The position numbers and the translations under genes were made by a program. A stretch of DNA of 64,000 nucleotides from Chrysomallon squamiferum (Eukaryota > Mollusca > Gastropoda > Neomphalida > Peltospiridae): assembly GCA_012295275.1 (NCBI GenBank), contig CM022673.1:17148810-17212809 (forward strand), written 5' to 3'. This document shows, piece by piece, positions 26,001 to 37,789 of this stretch. The notes under the pieces are model-generated. The model worked only from the letters and a program-made list of their open reading frames with translations. It was not told where the DNA came from and did no database searches. Each line of letters starts with the position of its first letter. Positions within the stretch are counted from its first letter, which is position 1.

Positions 26001-29000
26001 GAGCTTGAAGTGGTTAAACTGTTGTTCCTGCATAATATGGTGAAAACAAGGAATCCAAACCAAAGAAAGAGGAATATATAAAAAACATCTAAAAAATAAA
26101 ACGAACCAGAAACAGAAACTGAAAAAGAACATTAAATTAAAATACCTTACTCTGCATGAAAAACCAATGCACTGCTTTATTTTTTATAGTTCTGTGTTAA
26201 GTACTGACACCAATTCAGTAAAAATACATCAGTCAAAATGACTGCTACTATTAAATACATAACTGTTAAAACATTACATTTCTGGCTATTTATTTCCAGC
26301 TTGATACTTTATTCATACATTTTTCTTTTCAGACTTCAGATGTCTTTAAATTCTCAACCAATGTCAACTTTTTCAAGGACTCAAAAAGTCACAAATTCAC
26401 CATTTGATGGTAACATACCTCTACAGAAGTCAATGATGTATTCATCTTTGCCAGTTACTTCATTTTCGACAGTCGACACGATTAATGGCAATACAGAGCC
26501 AGTTCAGGCTTCACACTATGCTGCAGCAAACACCACTGAACCTTTTCCATCAGATCAACCTTACCAGCCATATAGTGCTTCACAAGACAGCATCGTTTCA
26601 CCAAGTGGTCCACCTTATCCAGAAATTCAGAGGCGTCTAGATGTTGAAAGACATCCTGGAAGTCCAGGGACATATGAACATGATTTTCCATCAACTTATA
26701 CTCCAATGTTCCTTGACTCTGAAGCACCAGCTCCTGGAATGCAGCCTACATCTAGGTACATGTATGAGAGGACACCTAGTATCAATCGTCTTCTCATGGC
26801 AGATCAGAGTTCACTGGATTCCAACTGTGACTCACCAAGAGACAGTGATGTTTACAATGGAACTATGCGGTCAAAATCTGCACCTGGTAAGATTAACAGT
26901 CCATTTTATAAAATGAAAATATTCAAAGATGCACTTGAACTATTCAGATACATTTATAACTAAAATACTCAGCTTTCCCTGCAACAGATAAACAATTATA
27001 CTTTTAAAATATTTTTTTATCTGAGTCATGCTAGCTGGGCACTTGTATTAATTCAGATATATCCTTCTGTTTGAGTACCTTCTATTACAAATATTGATTT
27101 GAAATAAAATTCAAAAGATTTTTATATAAGTAATTACTGAATAATTTGACAATTACAAGTACAAATGCAAGACATTATTAACAAGGGATATATGTAAGTC
27201 TTTAGTTTTACAAGAGATATTTTATAATGAAGAGTTATTAAGGTACATCATATTTTAAGAAACTAAACTTTTATTTGTAATAGCAATATTATATTTAAAC
27301 AAACAATTTGTCTTCTTTATTTTATACTGTATTTTAAAGAATTTGTATTCAAGATATGTTGTCATTTCTTTTTATTTAATTTATTTATTAACTTTTTAAC
27401 TTAAGTCCATGCTTCCCCAAGGGAAAATATCCATCTTGTGCCAACTTCACTAGGACAAGGTAGAGACTATTTTGATGAAATGTTTCAAGATCTGCAGAGA
27501 GAAACCTTGTACACGGCTGTTCGGCCCAAGAGCACTCCACTTGAACGAACCTACAGTACCAGCAGTCATGATTACACCACAGCAACCACCAGGTAGGTGT
27601 CTTTCATGTAATAATTTTAATATAGTGTGTGTGTATATTTTTTATATTTTGTAATCATTGTCTAAGCAGTAAGCTAACATCTTCAATGTAATCAATATGG
27701 ATTCAGTTAATTTGCATTTCAGTTGCTTTCCTGAAATAAAAAAAGATAGAAGATATATTCATCAGAAAAAAGAAAGAAAAAAATACACAGTAATACCTTG
27801 CTTGGTGATCTCCTGTTTAACAATATCCTGCTTTAACAATCTTTGTTTACAAATTATATAAATAGAAATTTAATAGTTAATTGCTCAAAATAAATGATAC
27901 AAATGGGCAAAATGCATGGGTTTTTCATACGTTTTTTATTGAGTCATGTGCTAAAGCTTCCCTCAGCTGTGTTGATCAGTTGACATGCAATCATATGTAC
28001 ATATGGTGTTCAGATTCTCTCTTCTCTTCTGCTTCCATTTAGACTTAACACTTTTCTAATTTACCCTTCCAATATGTCAAAATGAATAGATAGTATACAG
28101 GCAAATGCTGATGATAAAAAGAAACTGAAGACAATAACTTTAGAAACAATATACGATATCTTAAATGAACAGAAAAACGGTAAATCTGCTAAAGACTAGG
28201 CTGCAAAATTTTGTTTGTGTCAATGAACTGTACTGACAATTTTAAACGATAAAGAAAAATATATGAATTAGATTAAAAGCACTCATTAATTGCAGTCTAC
28301 GAGGGTGTGAAAAAAAGATTTGGTCAGTTTTATTCCCCTCGTGGAAAGACTTTTGTCAGTATGGATAAGTGATCAAATGCAACAATTAAACATGCCTATG
28401 ACTTAAGCTGTCATATGTGCTAAAGTGACAGTGAAGAAACATTTATTGCAAGCTATGGCTGGTTTTATAGATACAAAAAAATGAGCTGGTTGGTATAATG
28501 TAAAAATACAAGGAGAAGCTGCAAGTGCTGATATTTAAGCAGCAAAGTTATTCCTGAAAAATTCAGAAGAAATCAAAGAAGAGCATAATTACATACCAGG
28601 AATTTTTTTTTAATGTGGATGAAATTGGCCTGCAAGAAGCTACATTGCAAAAGAAGAGTAATCAGTGCCTGGTTTTAAGGTAGCTAAAGATAGGTTAAAG
28701 TTATTGCTTGGAGGTAATACAGCTGGAGACTGTAAGTTAAAACCCCTGCTTGTGCATCAAGCCAAAACCCCCAGAGCACTTAAAGGCCTCAACAAATCTA
28801 CACTTTCAGTTATATGGAAAACAAATAAAAAAGCTTGGGTTACTGCTTCACTATTTGAAGACTGATTTACACATCACTTTATACCAGATGTTAAAAAATA
28901 TTGTGAAGAAAAAATATTTCATTCCATCTGCAACTGCTTGTAGATAATGCACCTGATCATCCATAGAGGAAACTCCTGTTTATGGCTTCATTCTGAAAAG

Positions 29001-32000
29001 GCTCAGCAAAGTGTTTGGACACATTAAAAAAGCAATTGAGATTTTTGAGTCCCAAGATATGAATTTCGAATGAAGCACAAAGGTTGCAGAAGATCTAATA
29101 AATTCTCACACTTGCTATCATGACATTTACAATGAAAAGAAGAAATTGTCTTTGAAGCAAGGAACTCTTGATTCATTTTTCTCACAGCAAAAACAGATCC
29201 CTTCTACTTCAAGTGAACCATATGCAAGTGAGAATGGAATATTGATTAATGAACTCACTATGAGCACCATATAATTATTTCTTAATCTATGTGTATAAAA
29301 TAATTTGTAAATAATTTACTGTTTGTTTAACGTCTATGATCTATTAAATCATTTATTTCTAAATTGTTGATTTATTTTTTGTATTTAAAAAAATTTTCAT
29401 GTCAGATCTCATCAGTGAAAATGTTACCACTGTTTTTAATCTTAATTCTATCTAACTGTGTGGTGGCATAGGATAACCAGTTGGATGCTGTGCAATTTAA
29501 TTTTGAGTTACAGCCTATTAATGCAGAGAAATGTTTTGTGAAAAGACCTAATTCTTTGATACAAAATCTGAAATTATTCTGAAAGTTTTAATCTGATTTG
29601 GATAATTCAAAAAGTATTTTGATCTGTAGATGGTTTATCTTATTCCATCAAAATCTGAGTTGTGATAATTTTCTCTATGTGATGGTTATCCTATGCTGCC
29701 ATACAAATTAGTCTCCTGCTTAACAATACCTCACTTAATGATTGGAAATTTGGAACCAATTACATCATTAAACTGAGGTATTACTGTAATTCAAATTCAA
29801 CCCAAGTATTATTTCACTGTATTGATCATCTCCAACCCAATGTACACATAGGTGGCCAGATGGGTTGAAATAATACTGGCAAGTGAAAAAAATAAAAATA
29901 AAAACATTACTTGAAGCTGTGAATAGATGGTAAATTGCAATGTCACAAATATGTAACATAAAAGTGTCTTTCACAAAACATGCTTCAGGATTTTATACTT
30001 TCTTTATGTTTTGATATATTTCATTTTTGGTCCTTGTACTTTTTTTTTCTTCTTTTTTTTCTTACTGCTTTTTTATGTATGTTTGTTTTCTGTTACTCTA
30101 ACAGAGTGAACATTAGTTTTCTTAAAAGTGACATTAGTGCTGTATGTGTTTACAGGGAGTTATATTTACATGTCATGATAAATTATTGAAATGGTTTCTT
30201 GTCTTATTTGTACTGTATTATAAAATATGCTGGAAATTTGTATAAAATTGACAAGTGATAAACAAATAAATAGTTTTGCTATTTCCTGGTAACTTGTCTA
30301 TTTTTATGATGTTGATTAATAGTTTCCCTGTTAAATAATACATTTCTATATCCACTTCAGTGTAAGTTAATATTACATACTTAAAAAAGGATTTTATTTT
30401 GTTGTTGTTTTTCATCAGTTAAAAATAAAATGGTGTCTTACATCATGTAACTAATATTAGAGGCTATAATTATTACAATTTTCTTTTCTGTCTCAGATTA
30501 TTATTATAAATAAACATATACTCATAGGGACAAGTTATTATAACACAAATGTATATTCCTTTTGAATGCAACTGAATAAGCTTGAGATCATTTGTAATGG
30601 ATCAACTGTTTCACCTTTGTGTCAGGTATTATCAGAATTAGTCAAGTTTGTACTGTACATTGAGCAAACACTAAAGATATCATACAGTTCACAACAAAAG
30701 ACAACCAAAAACATATCAGATATAATCTGCATAGTAACTGGATTTGTCTTAACTGAGCATTAGTAACATTTAGACTACTGAAAAATTAATGAGGACAAGT
30801 GTTGCAAATTCTTACCTTATTGTGATCTGTGTTTCAGTGTTTCTTGAGATAATATAAAACAATTATATAACTCTTTTTCATGGCTTCTTCAAAAAGTGCT
30901 GTTGGTGACATTAAAATACTTGAGGTTAACCAGGATGGCAAGTTTGTTAGACTGTTCAATGATGGTGCTCAGGTATGAATAACTTGTTATTTTTCAATTG
31001 TCTGAAATGTATAGCCTTTTACAGTAGCAGCCATTTTATGAAATAGCAGTTTAAATATCACAAACATGTATATATATATATATGGCATAAACCTTTATTT
31101 CATCAATTTCAGAATGGGAACAATTTCTACTTGTAGAACCATATTATTTTCTCATCTAACTAGTTCTCCATTAATATTATCTGGGGAAAAAATAAAGAAA
31201 TGGAACCAATTTCACTTAGAATTTGGTGTTTTTCCTCTACCCTTATTTTATGAGAGGTATACCATATGGGTATCATCATCATCTTCATCATGTTTTTTTT
31301 GTTAGGAAACTGAAATTGGCTCTTACATGATCCAACAAAATGTTGGTGGTCATCCAGTTGCTGTATATCGGTTTCCACCTCGCACCAAATTTGCTGGACA
31401 TTCAACCATTACAGTACATTCTGGGATGAATGATCCAGTCTTGCATCAGCCTCCAACAGACTTTGTATGGAAGGAACAACAAAAGTGGGGTACTGGTCCT
31501 GAATGTACCACCATTCTATGTCGACCAAATGGTCAAGCTATTGCATGGACAACTGCTGCTCATCGCTTTACACGCAATCTTTGTGATGATTTACTAAAAG
31601 AACAGCAAGGTCAGTTTTTTACTGTTTCTTTCTTCTTCTTTTTTTAAATTATTATTATTATTATTATTTTTTTTATTATTATTATTTTTTTTATTATTAT
31701 TATTTTTTTTATTTGGAGGGGTGAGGGTGACTTGGGAAAGACTGCACATCAAATATATTCTGCATAAAAAGAAAATAATTTAAAAAATTAAATTTGTTTC
31801 AAGATATAAAATTACCTCACAATTTGATTGGCTGTATGTATGAGTATATTGTCTCAATTATGTTTGCAGAAATTAATTCCAGTGTTAATTAATATTAATC
31901 ATAATAAAATAATCATTTTCAGCCATACCTTTTTAAAAAATGATCTATAAAGTTAAGAGTTATAGATCTTTTGACTTACTTTGTTACTTCATTCTTCAGT

Positions 32001-34106
32001 TAATATAATATTAATGTTTTACAAATCTAAGAGACCATTTAAAACTACAAAAATAGGAGTGTCAAAAGTAATCTAATACTTTTTTGATTCATATACTAGT
32101 ACTGAGTTAACCTGAAGAATTGCTCTGTTGAAAATGTATTTATCGTAAGTGTATTGAATTCAGTCAATTTTAATATACATCATAAACAACAGAAATTTTA
32201 ACTACTGCACCTATTATATTACAGTGAATTTGTTAATATGGCTGTCTGGAAAATCAAAATTTATATAAATCGAAGAAACTTTTTCAAAGAGGTAAATGTA
32301 TTTTGTATTGCTAGCCGATGATTTCATGCTATTTTTTATTTTGTTTAGGTGATAACACAGAGGAAGAAAGATTAAAGGAAGTAAATATGGACAGGACACA
32401 ACAGGAACCTGTTTATCTGAAGAGGTAACAGATTAATTGTATATCATATGGTTTGTTGCTACAAGGGCTTCCTGTATATATTTTTAAGCATATTTATATA
32501 GTAATTAGCATTTGATGGCTTTTAAATAAAAAATTATTGCCAAATCTATTTAACTTTTAAAGCACGTAGTAAAATTGTTTTCTTTAGTTAATAATATTTA
32601 GAATTAAAAAATTATACATATTACTACTATATAATTAAAAAAATCAAATCAAACAGCATACTTGTACAAACTAAGAAATATGAATGTACATGAGATTAAT
32701 ATATAAATGCATATGTTTATATGCAACACAGATGCACCATAAAGACATATTACAGTTCAGAAAGAATATTTTTATTATTCATTTTTGTTGTTTTGATCAG
32801 GGAGAAACAGCAACGACCAACTTTGACCCCAGCACGTTATCCGTATGCTACTTCCATAAGTACACCAACACATCCCCACACAGGACAGGCAAGACCTCTA
32901 GCCATGGGCAATGACAACAGCACAGTCAGCCGACAAAGTAGAGCTCAAACAATGAGGCCAGATCCTATACCAGGTGCAGTTTACACCATCATTACTAAAC
33001 TGTAAAGCAGTAGTTATTATGAAGTAACTGATTGTTACAGCAGTCAAACATGACAAATCAGGGATCAATCCAAACAGTCCCAGACTAACATGTAATAATC
33101 TACAATGTGCATGTAAAAGATCGACTGCTCTCAGTTGAAAAATGTAGCAGTTTTCTGCAATGGCTTTAAAATATTCATAATTACATTTAAGTGAATACAA
33201 TCAGTAGTAATGCAATTATTTTAATTTTGGCACTGAAAATGAATATACATTTTTAGGTCAACCATATGCAGGAGCTGCAGCTCAGAGGATGGGGAGTGCA
33301 CCCCTCCGAAAATATGTGGCCAGCCAGAATCCAACTGTTAAAGCTAATGGCTCTCTTGCCAATAAAGCTGTAAGTATCAAAGCTAACTAACAAGTAGAAT
33401 TTTTTGTCTGCTGTGCTTATATTCATGTTTGGTTAAAAAAAAAGACTATAACTAATATCAGAATAAACCAGTTCCACTGTGTGATTTATATATTTTTTTC
33501 ACAAAAGATATTTTGTGAGTCCTTTCTGTTTTTTAAAGATCATTCAAATGAATTTTATTTTATGTGTTATGTGCTTCTGTGAAGTAAGCCGTATTTACAC
33601 TTAAAAAAGTCATAAATCCATTTGCAATTTGTGAAACACCTGTTTTAAATGCCATTACAGAAAATAGAATTAATTTTTAAAGAACATTTATTTGATATGT
33701 AAATTTACTGTGTATTACTTACTTCATGTATATTTTCTGTCTATTACTGCCTTCATGTAAATTTACTGTCTATTACTTCCTTCATGTAAAGTATTATGAT
33801 ATATTTTCTAAATGTCATCATTAACTAATTTCAGACTGCAGGTCGTTTTGTGTGATGGAAATATGTTTGTTTATAATTTGCCTCATTAAGTATGCAATAA
33901 ATATTTTATTTTTATAAACAGATGTTCTGTTTCAGTGAAAATTCTTAATTTTTTCGTTTGTTATACATCTGTAGCCAAAATATAACCTGTGCTCCAAACA
34001 GAGTCCAAGGGAATTTAAAATTAATTTTTTCTCGTCACTTAAATGAAATCAGGACACTTATAAGCTGTACAAAAGCAAAAAAACAAAAAAACCTCCAAAA
34101 ACCCCC

Positions 34107-34138
<32 letters not shown>

Positions 34139-36421
34139 AAAAAGAAGAAAATAATAAAAGAACACAATAAAAAAGAAAAGAAAAGAAAGAAAATAGAAAA
34201 GAAAAGAAAAGCAACACACTATGCATATATTTTATTACTTTTTTAACAAATATATTTATGTGAATCACATTCCAACATTTTTAGTTTGACAGTTGATTAA
34301 TTTAGTTATATTTAAAATTTCTCTTTAGTATATTTGACCATTGGTAATAACATAAATATTTATAGTAATATACTGGTTATTCTTTGATTTCTCTTCAATG
34401 TTTGCAGCCGAATAACTTCCTGTCCATGTTATTAAATGTAGGATAGTGACAGCGTGAGTAGCCAAATCACAATTACTTTATCCTTTTTAAATGAGCTTCT
34501 GGGAAAGGACCAACACACATTCAAACTTTTGTTTGTTGTGTTTACTTTGCTTCTTTAATGACATCAAAGTTTCGCTCGCTTCACTACCACATGTAACCTG
34601 TTGCAAGTCTTAATTTGTTGTTTGAGTAACACAGTTACTGCCCTTGTTCACAGTTTGAAATATCACTAATTAAAGTAATGCTGTTATCCACCTTATTCTG
34701 GCTGCATGCATTGTTCACAGTACTGACAGTTGAAATCTGGTTTCATTGATGAAGCTATCACTATATTTTTACCCATCACACAAATGCATAAAGGAATACG
34801 TTTGAAAGTTTTGATAAAATAAAATATGATCAAAATTGCATTTTGTAACATCATATGATTTAAAAGTTAGTCATAGTAATAGTTACCTATGATAATAGGA
34901 TTCTTTTAGTATATACATATTCATTAATATTTCATATGGAGAATATAGTCCTTTAACATTTTCTGTCTTGATCAGATATCATAACAATGAAAAACCTTCA
35001 GTGGTGTATTTTAGGCAAACATACACTGTATTATGTCAGCAAATCATTTATAAAAAAAAAATTATAGTCTTAACAAAGAGCAATTTAATATGAACAAAAC
35101 TTTTCCATTTTTCAGTCTGTTCTTTCTATGGATATTTCCAATATATAAAAGGTTTTTTTTTTGTTTTTTAATTATTATTATTACTATTTTTTTTAGTAGT
35201 TGTAAGTGAATGAGATTAGATTTGATGATGCTTCACTTACTGTAGTTTTTCTTTATTTTTATTTTTAAAATAGAAGATAACACAGTAAAATGTTAATAGC
35301 ATAAAATATTTCTACTAATCAAGCAGGGTAAATCAGGGGAGAAATATTTGGATATAATCCTAGTTGTAAATTATGATATTCATAGATTTTCACATTTTCT
35401 TTTTTATAACAGCAATACTTTTTATTGCTATTAGAATTCGTTGCAAATGTCAACTGTTTACAAAACCAGAAAGAAAAAATAGAACAAAATGCTGAATTTT
35501 TTTAATTTGTTTGTGTGTTGTAGGCAGGCCAAATCCGATATGGCCCACCATCCCCATTTTTGTCTCCCTTACAACAGGAATTTAACAAGGCTCAAAAGAA
35601 CAGATCTTCTCTAGTTCGGTTTACAGTCTAGGTCAGTTGGCATCTCATTTACAATTTTTTTTAAAACATCTCTTCTGTATCATGAACTATGTATGAAAGT
35701 TGCTTCAACAAAGTTTGATGTTAGACTTAACTGATACTTAGTCTTGGCCATGCATATGTTTTCTTTGCATGTTCACTTTTCAGTCTGCTTTCATCTCTGA
35801 ATTAGCTCAACTGATTTTAAAATGATAATTTCAAAGCAGGTAATACAGACAAAAATGTATTTAATTCTTTCAAACTAATCATGTTTGGTAAAATGTCATA
35901 CTGAACATTTTTTAATGTATCAGAATTCTGTGCAAGTAATAGCAATACAGAATTTTTTTTATATTTCATCTTTTAAATCTTGGTAAATCTTTTAAATTTA
36001 ATCTTTTGTAAGTAAAGAATAGTTTATTACATAGATTGTATATACATTTAAAATCAGCTGAGTTATTTAAATATTGCACCTTCATTGTTTTGATATTCTG
36101 TGTTCTATTTCCATTATTAACATTAACATACTGTTGTTTTATTTATTATGCAACTGTAGTTTTACAAATGCATTAAATGAAGGCAGTTGCATAATAAAGT
36201 ATTATAAAACAGAACTTTGATGAGAAAGCAAAGACAGACCGCAACATTAACAAAAATAATAATAGAAAATAGAAGAAAAAAAACAGAAAACAAAGAAACT
36301 ATTAATAAGATAAAAATAATTTTCAGTAATGAGAGGTTTCAAGTTTTAACAACAAGATTAACACAAATAACAATAATAATAAAAATAATAATAAAATAAA
36401 ATAATAATAATAATAATAATG

Positions 36422-36453
<32 letters not shown>

Positions 36454-36811
36454 AATATATAATCATCTGTTATTAGTATTTAATTATCAATGAGCTATGC
36501 AATTATTATAAAATGTGTTTTATATATCAACCATTCTGATTTTCACTATACAAAACTGAAATCATTAATTTGCTTGGTTTCTTGCAGAATATTATTATGT
36601 TATGACTACCCTTGGACTCTAGTTTTACCAGAATTAATTTTGGCTACATTTTACCAGTTAATGCCTGAAATTTCATTATATTCTTAATAATAATTGTTAT
36701 TGTGTTGAGGAATGGATAAACAAATAGAAATAATTATGACATTCACATCTAATTATTGCCAAGGGGAAGATTTTGGTTGGGTTATTTTTGTAGTTCATAA
36801 GAACAAAACCA

Positions 36812-36845
<34 letters not shown>

Positions 36846-37789
36846 GAACTAAAAGAAAATAAACAACAACAACATCAACAATAACAAAACAAAACATAAA
36901 ATAAATAAATAAAAAATTAATAAACATATATAAATATTGCTTTATTTAGTTCTAAAATTTACTTTCTGATAATTTAAAAAAAATAATTCTGATCCATTCT
37001 TTACTTTGGATAACAATTAGAATTAACATCTAATTTTTATTAATATTATTATTATTATTATTATTAGTTTTTTTTTACATTTTCTCTGTATTATTTTAGT
37101 TTCTGTTGCACTTTGTCTTTGTTTTATCACCAACTGACTACATTGTGGAGTTGTTTTATTATTATTTATTTTAGTTTTTTTGATGTCTTTCCACATTTGT
37201 ACATTATTGCATGCAGTGTTTGTCATGCTAGAGCTATTAATTTTGTTATAACTATTTTTTGAGGTTTAAAATGTTAATTTAGAGTTAACAGTTTTGTTTG
37301 ATTTTAGTAGGAAAAATTATTTACAGATAGTAGCATTTTTGTTTCAATTGTCTTATTTTTTTTTATTTTTTTTTTTCCTGTGATTTTACAACTAATTTGT
37401 AAATTTTATAAATATCTTTGGACAAGAATATTGCAAAATAAAATTTGATTTCTTTGCTGCATGTGGAGGAGAGAGAGAGAGAGAGAGAGAGAGTGTGTGT
37501 GTGTGTCATTTATAAAATATATAAAAATAAATATGGACAAAAATATGAATTTTTACTTATTTAGCTAACACTGAATTAAATATATAACAACTATATTGAA
37601 ATACAATTTAATAATTTATTTTTGTTCACTTTATTTTAGGAACAAGTTCCTGGTCAAACATCACCACCACCAAGCCCTTTTATGAAGCCACACCATCGGA
37701 AGGATGTTGGTCTTCGACAGGTACAGTCTCAACACAACACTGACTATGCACCACCCATGCCTAGACCACCACTCTTCTCTGCATGGTAA
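22326..37789 (+). CDS. lamin-tail-domain intermediate-filament-like protein (LMNTD1-like), 5' end incomplete
   Basis: Plus-strand exons: 22326-23081, 23382-23471, 23839-24024, 24316-24595, 24800-24925, 25411-25631, 26333-26886, 27406-27592, 30897-30972, 31306-31609, 32349-32424, 32801-32973, 33257-33369, then 35524-35631 or 37640-37789 as alternative ends. All junctions are GT-AG with matching phases. The protein exceeds 1080 residues: a head of about 190, a coiled-coil rod of about 360 opening with ERAELKQLNDRFTSYVQRV and closing EIEALKIILEEEERR, a Ser/Pro/Tyr-rich linker of about 250, a lamin tail domain and a Pro-rich end. The rod length matches lamins and protostome IFs (long coil 1B) rather than vertebrate cytoplasmic IFs. 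There is no CaaX box and no clear NLS, so it should be cytoplasmic. The tail-domain segment with YRFPP, QPPTDFVWKEQ and CTTILCRPNGQAIAW resembles vertebrate LMNTD1 more than lamins. The first coding exon is unresolved. Confidence 0.82.
23382..25631 (+). CDS. IF gene: central rod exons (coils 1B and 2)
   Basis: Five exons (23382-23471, 23839-24024, 24316-24595, 24800-24925, 25411-25631) encode continuous heptad-rich sequence of about 300 residues, with hydrophobic a/d positions and high Glu/Lys/Gln. The final EIEALKIILEEEERR aligns in position with the helix-termination motif of IF proteins but departs from the usual TYRKLLEGEE form, so filament assembly ability is uncertain. Confidence 0.8.
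26333..27592 (+). CDS. IF gene: Ser/Pro/Tyr-rich linker between rod and lamin tail domain
   Basis: Exons 26333-26886 and 27406-27592 encode about 247 residues rich in Ser, Pro, Thr and Tyr, including SPSGPPYPE, HPGSPGTYE, RTPSINR and CDSPRDSD. Several Ser/Thr-Pro dipeptides could be proline-directed kinase sites, as in lamins and neurofilaments. No nuclear localisation signal is evident. The last donor leaves AG (phase 2), which with the T of the exon at 30897 makes Ser. Confidence 0.8.
27788..29786 (+). mobile_element. decayed Tigger/pogo-type DNA transposon (Tc1-mariner superfamily)
   Basis: CAGTAATACCT at 27788 is matched in inverted orientation by AGGTATTACTG ending at 29786, flanked on the right by TA and on the left by TACA, as expected for a TA target duplication with small drift. 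Inside are transposase remnants in several frames: an N-terminal helix-turn-helix piece with LKTITLETIYDIL (about 28125-28190), then NVDEIGL (about 28612-28632, first catalytic Asp region), and RLKLLLGGNTAGDCKLKP through KKAWVTASLFED (28690-28865). Stops and frameshifts break the frame, so it is a pseudogene. It lies in the IF intron between 27592 and 30897. Confidence 0.85.
30880..30972 (+). other. possible alternative start for a rod-less lamin-tail isoform
   Basis: ATG at 30880 reads MASSKSAVGDIK straight into the lamin tail domain frame across the acceptor at 30897. A TAA in the same frame lies just upstream in the intron, so transcription starting inside this intron would give a short protein with the tail domain only. 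This is inference from frame alone. Confidence 0.25.
30897..31609 (+). CDS. IF gene: lamin tail domain (immunoglobulin-like fold)
   Basis: Exons 30897-30972 and 31306-31609 encode GDIKILEVNQDGKFVRLFN and then ETEIGSYMIQQNVGG, VYRFPPRTKF, QPPTDFVWKEQQKWGTGP and TTILCRPNGQAIAW. These fit successive beta-strands of the lamin tail domain. The order of strands and the W-x-TGP segment match the family. The CTTILC..G.A.AW ending is closer to LMNTD1-type tail domains than to lamin A/B. The acceptor before TGCTG at 30897 is weak but is the only one that keeps phase. Confidence 0.88.
32349..33369 (+). CDS. IF gene: post-tail-domain exons, Pro/Thr/Gln-rich
   Basis: Exons 32349-32424, 32801-32973 and 33257-33369 follow the tail domain with a charged stretch (TEEERLKEVNMDRTQQE), then Pro/Thr/Ser-rich sequence (TPARYPYATS, THPHTGQARP), ending ANGSLANKA at a phase-0 donor. 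That phase allows direct splicing to either tail exon (35524 or 37640). Confidence 0.8.
33701..33788. repeat. 29-bp minisatellite, three copies
   Basis: TTCATGTA recurs at 33723, 33752 and 33781, ending units that read roughly TTTACTGTCTATTACTTCC. It lies in the IF intron before the tail exon at 35524. Confidence 0.85.
35524..35631 (+). CDS. IF gene: alternative tail exon 1, stop codon at a splice donor
   Basis: After acceptor ttgtag|GCAGGC this exon encodes 35 residues including YGPPSPFLSP and ends VRFTV and TAG. The TAG is followed immediately by gtcagt, the same donor hexamer used after 24925 and 31609 in this gene. The exon is 108 bases, exactly 36 codons including the stop, so it can act as a terminal exon or as a phase-0 cassette whose skipping gives the other tail. 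Its PPSPF motif is shared with the exon at 37640. Confidence 0.7.
   Translation, partial: AGQIRYGPPSPFLSPLQQEFNKAQKNRSSLVRFTV
36089..37181 (+). repeat. segment A: IF intron sequence, forward copy of an inverted repeat
   Basis: This 1.09-kb AT-rich intron segment between the two IF tail exons reappears as a reverse complement at 44561-45660 and 54540-55636. Matching starts at TTTGATATTCTG (36089) and ends in TTTATTTTAG plus seven T (37181). It has (TAA)n tracts but no transposon ends that I can see. Open frames on either strand are mirrored in the inverted copies and are not genes. Confidence 0.93.
37467..37506. repeat. (GA)n(TG)n compound microsatellite
   Basis: A GA tract running into a TG tract lies about 130 bases before the acceptor of IF tail exon 2. 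It recurs with different lengths in units 2 and 3 (near 47468 and 57444), so it is a simple length marker for the units. Confidence 0.9.
37640..37789 (+). CDS. IF gene: alternative tail exon 2 (first of three copies)
   Basis: Acceptor ttattttag|GAACAAG begins a phase-0 exon of 49 codons plus TAA, with SPPPSPFMKPHHRKD and a Pro-rich C-terminus ending PRPPLFSAW. It joins in frame to the exon ending at 33369, or to the end of the 35524-35631 exon beyond its stop. The sequence CGACAG|gtacag inside it could be an internal donor. Identical coding copies lie at 47639-47788 and 57615-57764. Confidence 0.75.
   Translation, partial: EQVPGQTSPPPSPFMKPHHRKDVGLRQVQSQHNTDYAPPMPRPPLFSAW

Noticed and set aside
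26482-26916. Open frames on other frames inside the IF linker exon
   Set aside because: Shadows of the plus-strand IF exon 26333-26886, which fits splice phase on both sides.
36217-37226. Several 60-76 codon open frames, repeated at 44519-45256 and 54498-55508 on the opposite strand
   Set aside because: They recur only because segment A is duplicated and inverted; composition is AT-repeat and no domain is visible.
22326-37789. The IF gene as a nuclear lamin
   Set aside because: Neither tail ends in a CaaX box and no nuclear localisation signal follows the rod, while lamins have both.
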